From a bacterium (lineage in GTDB: Bacteria > Chloroflexota > Dormibacteria > Aeolococcales > Bog-877), in the NCBI GenBank assembly GCA_021844355.1, contig JAKBTP010000165.1, positions 1 through 19,933 on the forward strand: a stretch of 19,933 nt of DNA. The letters are read 5' to 3'. Shown piece by piece: positions 16,039 to 19,933 of the stretch. Under the pieces are notes generated by a model. That model searched no databases. It worked only from the letters and a program-made list of their open reading frames with translations, and was not told where the DNA came from. Made by a program: the position numbers and the translations under genes. How positions within the stretch are numbered: the first letter of the stretch is position 1; each line of letters starts with the position of its first letter.

Positions 16039-17862
16039 GTGCCAGCCCCCGGCTATCAACCCATCTCCGACTACGGGATCATCGGCGACCTCCACACGGC
16101 GGCGCTGATCAGCCGCCTCGGGTCGATCGACTGGATGTGCGTGCCTCGGTTCGACAGCCCCGCCGTCTTCGCCCGCATCCTGGACTCCGAGCACGGCGGC
16201 GCCATGTGGGTGGAGGTGGAGGGTGGGATGATCGCCGACAGCCGGCGCTACCTTCCCGGGACCAACATCCTCGAGACCAGCCTCAGCAGTCCCCACGGGC
16301 GGCTCCGGATCCAGGACTTCATGGTGGCCCGCGAAGGCCGGCGGACCCTGGAGCACGACCACGTCCTGGTGCGGGTCCTGGAGGCGCCGGACGCCGACCT
16401 CGAGGCATCCGTGCACCTCGATGCCCGTCCCGGGTACGGGAAGTCCCAGGCCCGGTTCAAGGTCGCGGGGGAAGGTGGCAGCTGCCTCGAGCTCAGCCAT
16501 CGGGACCTGCACGTCCACCTGGACGGGCCAGGGGGGTGGGAGGCAGACGCTGGCCGGTGGGTGCAGAGGCTGCACCTGCGCCGCGGACAGGCCCAGGCGG
16601 TGGTGATGCGCTATGACGGCGACCACACCTACCAGCTCCACGAGGACCCCCAGGAGCTTCTCGCCACCACCCGCCGGTACTGGGGGGAGTGGATCGGACG
16701 CTGCAAGTACGACGGCCCCTACCAGGACCTGGTCCTGCGCTCGGCCCTCACTCTGAAGCTCCTGATCTACAACCCCGAGGGGTCGATCGTGGCCGCTCCC
16801 ACCACATCCCTGCCCGAGTGGGTGGGGGGACCTCGCAACTGGGACTACCGCTACACCTGGCTGCGGGACTCCAGCTTCCTCATCTATGCCCTCCAGCTGC
16901 TCGGGTACCAGGAGGAGGCCACCAACTTCATGGACTGGCTGGGGCGGGTCCACCAGCGCCACCCCCGAAGCTGGCAGACCATGTACGGCATCGACGGCCG
17001 CACCGATCTGCGTGAGGTCGAGCTGGACCACTTGGAGGGATACCGGGGATCCCGCCCGGTGCGGATCGGCAACGGGGCGGCCCATCAGCTGCAGCTGGAC
17101 ATCTACGGGGAGACGATGGACTCCGCCTTCCTTCACCTCAGCTTCGGGAGGCTGGAGGCACCCCACGTGCGCTCCAGCCTGGTGGACATGCTGGAGCACG
17201 TGGCCGGCTCATGGGAGCATCCGGACAACGGAATCTGGGAGGTGCGAGGTGGCAAGCGGCACTTCCTGTACAGCAAGCTTCTGTGCTGGGTGGCCATGGA
17301 CCGAGGGCTGAGACTTGCCGACCAGCTCCGGCTCGACACCCCCCACCGGGATCGCTGGGTGTGGACCCGCGAGCAGATTCGCCACACCATCCTGACAAGA
17401 GGATGGAGCGACCGCCTGGGGGCCTTCCGCCAGGCCCTGGACGAGGACGCCCTGGACGCCACGGCGCTGATGATTCCCATGCTCAACTTTCTCCCGCCCC
17501 TGGACCCCAGGGTGCGGAGCACTGTCCTGGCCATCCAGCGCGACCTGACGGACGGCAACGGATTCGTCTACCGCTACCGGCGGTCGGATGGCCTGGAGGG
17601 TAACGAGGGCACCTTCCTGCTCTGCAGCTTCTGGTTGGTGAACAACCTCTGCATGCAGCGCCAAGTGGGACCGGCCCGGGACCTCTTCGAACGGCTGGTG
17701 GCCCACGGCAACGACCTCGGCCTGTTCTCCGAAGAGCTCGACCCAGAGAGCGGGGAGCTGCTGGGAAACTTCCCCCAGGCATTCACCCATCTGGCCATCG
17801 TCAACGCCGCGGCCCACATCGAGCGGGCGGAGGAGAACCGGGGCCCCCTCACCGATCGCTGA
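16039..17862 (+). CDS. Glycoside hydrolase family 15 protein (glucoamylase or trehalase type)
   Basis: GH15 enzymes release glucose by inversion from alpha-glucans, isomaltose-like sugars or, in mycobacterial members, trehalose. The 607-residue protein starts with YQPISDYGIIGDLHTAALIS and SRLGSIDWMCVPRFDSPAVFA, the typical bacterial N-terminal beta domain (to about 230). The (alpha/alpha)6 barrel follows with NWDYRYTWLRDSSF (267-280), then HPDNGIWEVRGG with E401 as probable general acid, and NEGTFLLCSFWLV with E523 as probable general base. It has no signal peptide, so it is cytoplasmic. The GTG at 16039 is well placed: GGGAGG lies 7 bases upstream (16026-16031). The frame opens 30 codons earlier without such support. 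Cytoplasmic location and similarity to the mycobacterial type favour trehalose or glycogen turnover; substrate is inferred. No trehalose synthesis gene is nearby. Confidence 0.93.
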   Translation: MPAPGYQPISDYGIIGDLHTAALISRLGSIDWMCVPRFDSPAVFARILDSEHGGAMWVEVEGGMIADSRRYLPGTNILETSLSSPHGRLRIQDFMVAREGRRTLEHDHVLVRVLEAPDADLEASVHLDARPGYGKSQARFKVAGEGGSCLELSHRDLHVHLDGPGGWEADAGRWVQRLHLRRGQAQAVVMRYDGDHTYQLHEDPQELLATTRRYWGEWIGRCKYDGPYQDLVLRSALTLKLLIYNPEGSIVAAPTTSLPEWVGGPRNWDYRYTWLRDSSFLIYALQLLGYQEEATNFMDWLGRVHQRHPRSWQTMYGIDGRTDLREVELDHLEGYRGSRPVRIGNGAAHQLQLDIYGETMDSAFLHLSFGRLEAPHVRSSLVDMLEHVAGSWEHPDNGIWEVRGGKRHFLYSKLLCWVAMDRGLRLADQLRLDTPHRDRWVWTREQIRHTILTRGWSDRLGAFRQALDEDALDATALMIPMLNFLPPLDPRVRSTVLAIQRDLTDGNGFVYRYRRSDGLEGNEGTFLLCSFWLVNNLCMQRQVGPARDLFERLVAHGNDLGLFSEELDPESGELLGNFPQAFTHLAIVNAAAHIERAEENRGPLTDR

Positions 17863-17899
17863 GCGCCGCGCCCCGGCCCGACCCGGGCACAATGGAGCC

Positions 17900-18406
17900 A
17901 TGGCGGACTATGAGCTCGAGATGGAGCCAGTCGACAGCATCACCGTGGGTGTCGAGGGCGAACCCGGCCACCGCACCTTCTACCTGGAGGCATCCCAGGG
18001 CAGCCGGACCTGCACGCTGGTCATGGAGAAGGCCCAGTTGGTTGAGCTGGGAGCCCATCTGCTGGCGGCCATGCCCGACCAGCTCCCCGAGCCGGCACCC
18101 GCGGCCCTGGTCGGACCGCTCGGCCCTCCGGGCTGGAGGGTGGGCACGATCCAGATCTCTCTGGACGAGCCCGGGGGCGGGTGCACCCTGGTGATGGAGG
18201 AGCTGTCCGGAGTGGACGACGGACCAGAGACGGATGCCGAGCCCCGGCGGGTGCGCCTGGTGGCTAGCCTGGGGCAGATGCGTGGCTTGGCCGACCGGTG
18301 CCTTTCGGTGGTGGAAGGGGGCCGCCCGCTGTGCCCTCTCTGCCAGCTGCCCATGGACCCCTCGGGGCATGTCTGCCCGGCCCGGAACGGCCATCACAGG
18401 ACCTGA
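17900..18406 (+). CDS. DUF3090 family protein with C-terminal zinc-ribbon-like motif
   Basis: This 168-residue protein resembles DUF3090, known mainly from Actinomycetota and relatives and of unproven function. Family marks are VGVEGEPGHRTFYLEASQG near 16-34, WRVGTIQISLDE (79-90), VRLVASLGQMRGLADRCLSV, and the ending GGRPLCPLCQLPMDPSGHVCP. In that ending C145, C148, H157 and C159 could bind zinc. In many actinobacteria this gene lies next to a phosphomutase-like gene and mshC of mycothiol synthesis; none is present here. The ATG at 17900 has GGAG only 2 bases ahead, too close for a normal ribosome binding site. CACAAT ends 6 bases before the ATG, so a leaderless transcript is possible. It lies 37 bases after the GH15 stop. 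Confidence 0.85.
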   Translation: MADYELEMEPVDSITVGVEGEPGHRTFYLEASQGSRTCTLVMEKAQLVELGAHLLAAMPDQLPEPAPAALVGPLGPPGWRVGTIQISLDEPGGGCTLVMEELSGVDDGPETDAEPRRVRLVASLGQMRGLADRCLSVVEGGRPLCPLCQLPMDPSGHVCPARNGHHRT

Positions 18407-18470
18407 GCAGCACCACCCTCGGCCTTAAAGTGGTCACGCCCCCCTCCCGTGCCCAAGAGGAGAATCCCCG

Positions 18471-19040
18471 ATGACGCTTGCGACTCTCGCCCGCCCGACC
18501 GCGACCCTGGCCCTGGGGGCCCTGGCGGCCCTGGTCCTCGCCGGGTGCGGCGCCTCGTTCGACTCCGGTGTCGTCTCCCCCTCTCCCACCCCCTCGGTGC
18601 GAGTCCAGGCGGCCACCTCACCCTCACCGTCCCCCAGCGCCTCCGGCAGCGCCTGTGTCAACCCATCGACCACTCCCAGCTACACACTGGCGGGAGCGCG
18701 CACCCTCGCCGGCAATCTGGAGGTGAAGGACCTCAAGATCGGCACCGGGGCGACCGCCGCCGTCGGCAACACCGTGCAGGTGACCTACGTCGGGTCGCTC
18801 CCCAACGGCACCGTCTTCGACAACTCGGCCAATGACAACGGGGGCAAGCCGATCTCGCTCACGATCGCCGCAGGGCGAGTCATCCAGGGGTGGGTGGAGG
18901 GGATCCCGGGGATGAAGGTCGGTGGCCAGAGGGAGCTGGTGATCCCCCCCGCGCTGGGCTATGGCTGCACCTCACCGAGCAGCAAGATCCCCGTCAACAG
19001 CACCCTGATTTTCACCATCACCCTGGTCGCCATCGGCTGA
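18471..19040 (+). CDS. FKBP-type peptidyl-prolyl cis-trans isomerase lipoprotein
   Basis: An exported, lipid-anchored proline isomerase that probably helps fold secreted proteins. The 189-residue protein has a signal peptide with lipobox LAGC and C26, then a Ser/Pro/Thr-rich linker (about 28-70) that spaces it from the membrane. A single FKBP domain spans about 82-189. The domain shows VQVTYVGSLPNGTVFDNS (Y106, F116, D117), VIQGWVEGIPGMKVGGQREL (V137, I138, W141) and IPPALGYG (Y164), the usual active-site positions. C62 and C166 could form a disulfide. The ATG at 18471 has AGGAG 8 bases upstream. TAAAGT at 18426-18431 is a weak -10 candidate. Its last 69 bases overlap the 3' end of the opposing acyltransferase gene. 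Confidence 0.94.
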   Translation: MTLATLARPTATLALGALAALVLAGCGASFDSGVVSPSPTPSVRVQAATSPSPSPSASGSACVNPSTTPSYTLAGARTLAGNLEVKDLKIGTGATAAVGNTVQVTYVGSLPNGTVFDNSANDNGGKPISLTIAAGRVIQGWVEGIPGMKVGGQRELVIPPALGYGCTSPSSKIPVNSTLIFTITLVAIG

Positions 19041-19694
19041 GGGGCGCAGCCCCGGGGGCAGGAGGGCGGCCACCCGGCGCTCAAGATCTCGCGTCGCGGC
19101 CTCTGAGTCCGCCCCAACCGGGAAGAACGGGGGGCCGAAGCGCAGGTGGACTTCGGCGCGGCGGGGCCGCAGCTTGCCCCGCGGCAGCACCCGCTCGGTG
19201 CCCCAGATGGCGCAGGGCAGGACCGGTGCCCCTGACCGGCGCGCGAGGTATCCGGCACCCCGCGAGAAAGGGCGCATTCGCGCCCCGTGGCTGCGGTGCC
19301 CCTCGGGGAAGAGAACCACCACCCCGCCCCCCTTCAGCACGTTGAGTGCGGTGCGCAGGGCGGCGGCGTCCGCCTCCTCGCGGCGGATGGGAAAGACGTT
19401 GCAGGCCCTGAGGTACCAGGCCAGGAGCGGGTTGCGGAAAAGCTCCGCCTTGGCCATGGCGTGCATCAGGCGGGGCACCGTCGCTCCCAGAACCAGGGGG
19501 TCGTAGTTGGAGACGTGGTTGGAGCAGAGAAGCAGTGGCCCCGACTCCGGGATCAGCTCCAGCCCTTGGAGGTCCGGCTTGCCGGATGCCACGTACCCAA
19601 GGAGTCGGCGCAGGCTGAAGAGGGTCAGGCCCAGGGTCCGGGTGCGTCTCCCCGGTCCATCTGGAGATGCTGTCGGTGGTGGTTCCCCGGTCAA
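18972..19694 (-). CDS. 1-acyl-sn-glycerol-3-phosphate acyltransferase (PlsC family)
   Basis: PlsC-family enzymes acylate lysophosphatidic acid to phosphatidic acid at the membrane. The 240-residue protein has the acceptor motif NHVSNYDP (H60 to D65 of HxxxxD), FPIRREE (101-107), the second key motif FPEGHRSHGARM (129-140), and GAPVLPCAIWGTERVLP (155-171). A weakly hydrophobic stretch near 20-36 may lie at the membrane. The start is uncertain: TTG at 19694 has AAGGGGG 6 bases upstream and is preferred; another TTG at 19766 lacks a site and adds 24 residues. No in-frame stop occurs until 18972, so the low-complexity C-terminus runs 69 bases into the convergent FKBP gene. The true acyl acceptor is inferred from the family. 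Confidence 0.9.
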   Translation of the reverse strand: MTGEPPPTASPDGPGRRTRTLGLTLFSLRRLLGYVASGKPDLQGLELIPESGPLLLCSNHVSNYDPLVLGATVPRLMHAMAKAELFRNPLLAWYLRACNVFPIRREEADAAALRTALNVLKGGGVVVLFPEGHRSHGARMRPFSRGAGYLARRSGAPVLPCAIWGTERVLPRGKLRPRRAEVHLRFGPPFFPVGADSEAATRDLERRVAALLPPGLRPSADGDQGDGENQGAVDGDLAAR

Positions 19695-19824
19695 ATTGGT
19701 CCCCCTTGGACTCCCCGGCCCTCCGACGCCCCGCCGCTTGCGCTCCTGTGGCGAAGACGCCCCCAAGTCTAGCCCGCGGATTCGGGCCGCCGACCCTGTC
19801 CACCTCCCTGGGACCGGCTCGGCG

Positions 19825-19898
19825 TACCCCCTGGTGGATTCGAACCACCGACCGTCGCCTTAGAAGGGCGCCGCTCTGATCCACTGAGCTAAGGGGGC
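19825..19898 (-). tRNA. tRNA-Arg (anticodon TCT)
   Basis: The minus strand forms acceptor GCCCCCT/AGGGGGT, with six Watson-Crick pairs and a terminal G1-U72 wobble. U8 and A9 are in place, and the D arm is GCTCAGTGGATCAGAGC. The anticodon loop CTTCTAA holds TCT, reading AGA and AGG. The T arm is GGTGG-TTCGAAT-CCACC and the discriminator is A. Unlike the other three tRNA genes here, no CCA is encoded. The G1-U72 pair is slightly unusual but does not break the fold. Confidence 0.95.
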
Positions 19899-19909
19899 TG
19901 ACAGCGGCC

Positions 19910-19915
19910 ATTCTG
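19910..19915 (-). promoter_or_regulatory. Possible tRNA-Arg -10 box CAGAAT
   Basis: CAGAAT on the minus strand, four of six to consensus, ends 11 bases before the first base of tRNA-Arg, the same spacing as both tRNA-Ser genes. The region further upstream lies outside the window, so a -35 cannot be judged. Confidence 0.4.
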
Positions 19916-19933
19916 ACGCTTTGGCTCCAGCTG

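Noticed and set aside
15667..17199. N-terminal 500-codon extension of the HAD phosphatase frame on the minus strand
   Set aside because: It runs antisense through the GH15 gene and across tRNA-Ser(GGA); the HAD domain begins only after the ATG cluster at 15651-15666.

Overview
This is a very GC-rich stretch of bacterial chromosome, with G or C at most third codon positions and frequent GTG and TTG starts. It is almost entirely housekeeping. I see no insertion sequence, prophage, CRISPR array or toxin-antitoxin pair. RNase Y, RNase J and PNPase occur together, the site before recA fits the Gram-positive LexA type, and a DUF3090 protein is present. These point to a high-GC Terrabacteria lineage such as Chloroflexota, Dormibacterota-like bacteria or deep Actinomycetota. 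The phylum is inferred, not shown.

Positions 175-12552 (minus strand) hold one long co-oriented block. In transcription order it is rpsO, pnp, a family 4-like uracil-DNA glycosylase, RNase J, a D,D-carboxypeptidase, ftsK/spoIIIE, yajQ, pncC (the CinA C-terminal domain), recA and rny. The order rpsO-pnp-rnj-ftsK-cinA-recA-rny matches the order I know from Bacillus subtilis, with other genes between. Four genes (pnp, udg, rnj, dacA) overlap end to start and are probably translationally coupled. A perfect GAAC-N4-GTTC LexA-type site lies in the 58-base gap before recA. Hairpins lie over the rpsO ribosome binding site and just after rpsO. The block combines RNA decay, DNA repair and recombination, chromosome segregation and wall trimming.

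Positions 12712-14283 hold tRNA-His (minus), then tadA and an alpha/beta hydrolase (plus, 4-base overlap), then tRNA-Ser(CGA). Positions 14312-15666 (minus) hold a HAD phosphatase overlapping an unrecognised repeat-bearing lipoprotein. From 15726 the plus strand carries tRNA-Ser(GGA), a GH15 glucoamylase/trehalase-type enzyme, a DUF3090 protein and an FKBP-type lipoprotein. A PlsC-type acyltransferase and tRNA-Arg(TCT) close the window on the minus strand.

I found no convincing new multi-gene system. The best leads are regulatory (the LexA site, the rpsO leader, a shared tRNA promoter geometry), a serine in place of one iron-sulfur cysteine in the glycosylase, and the unrecognised lipoprotein. 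Intergenic stretches are all shorter than 300 bases.
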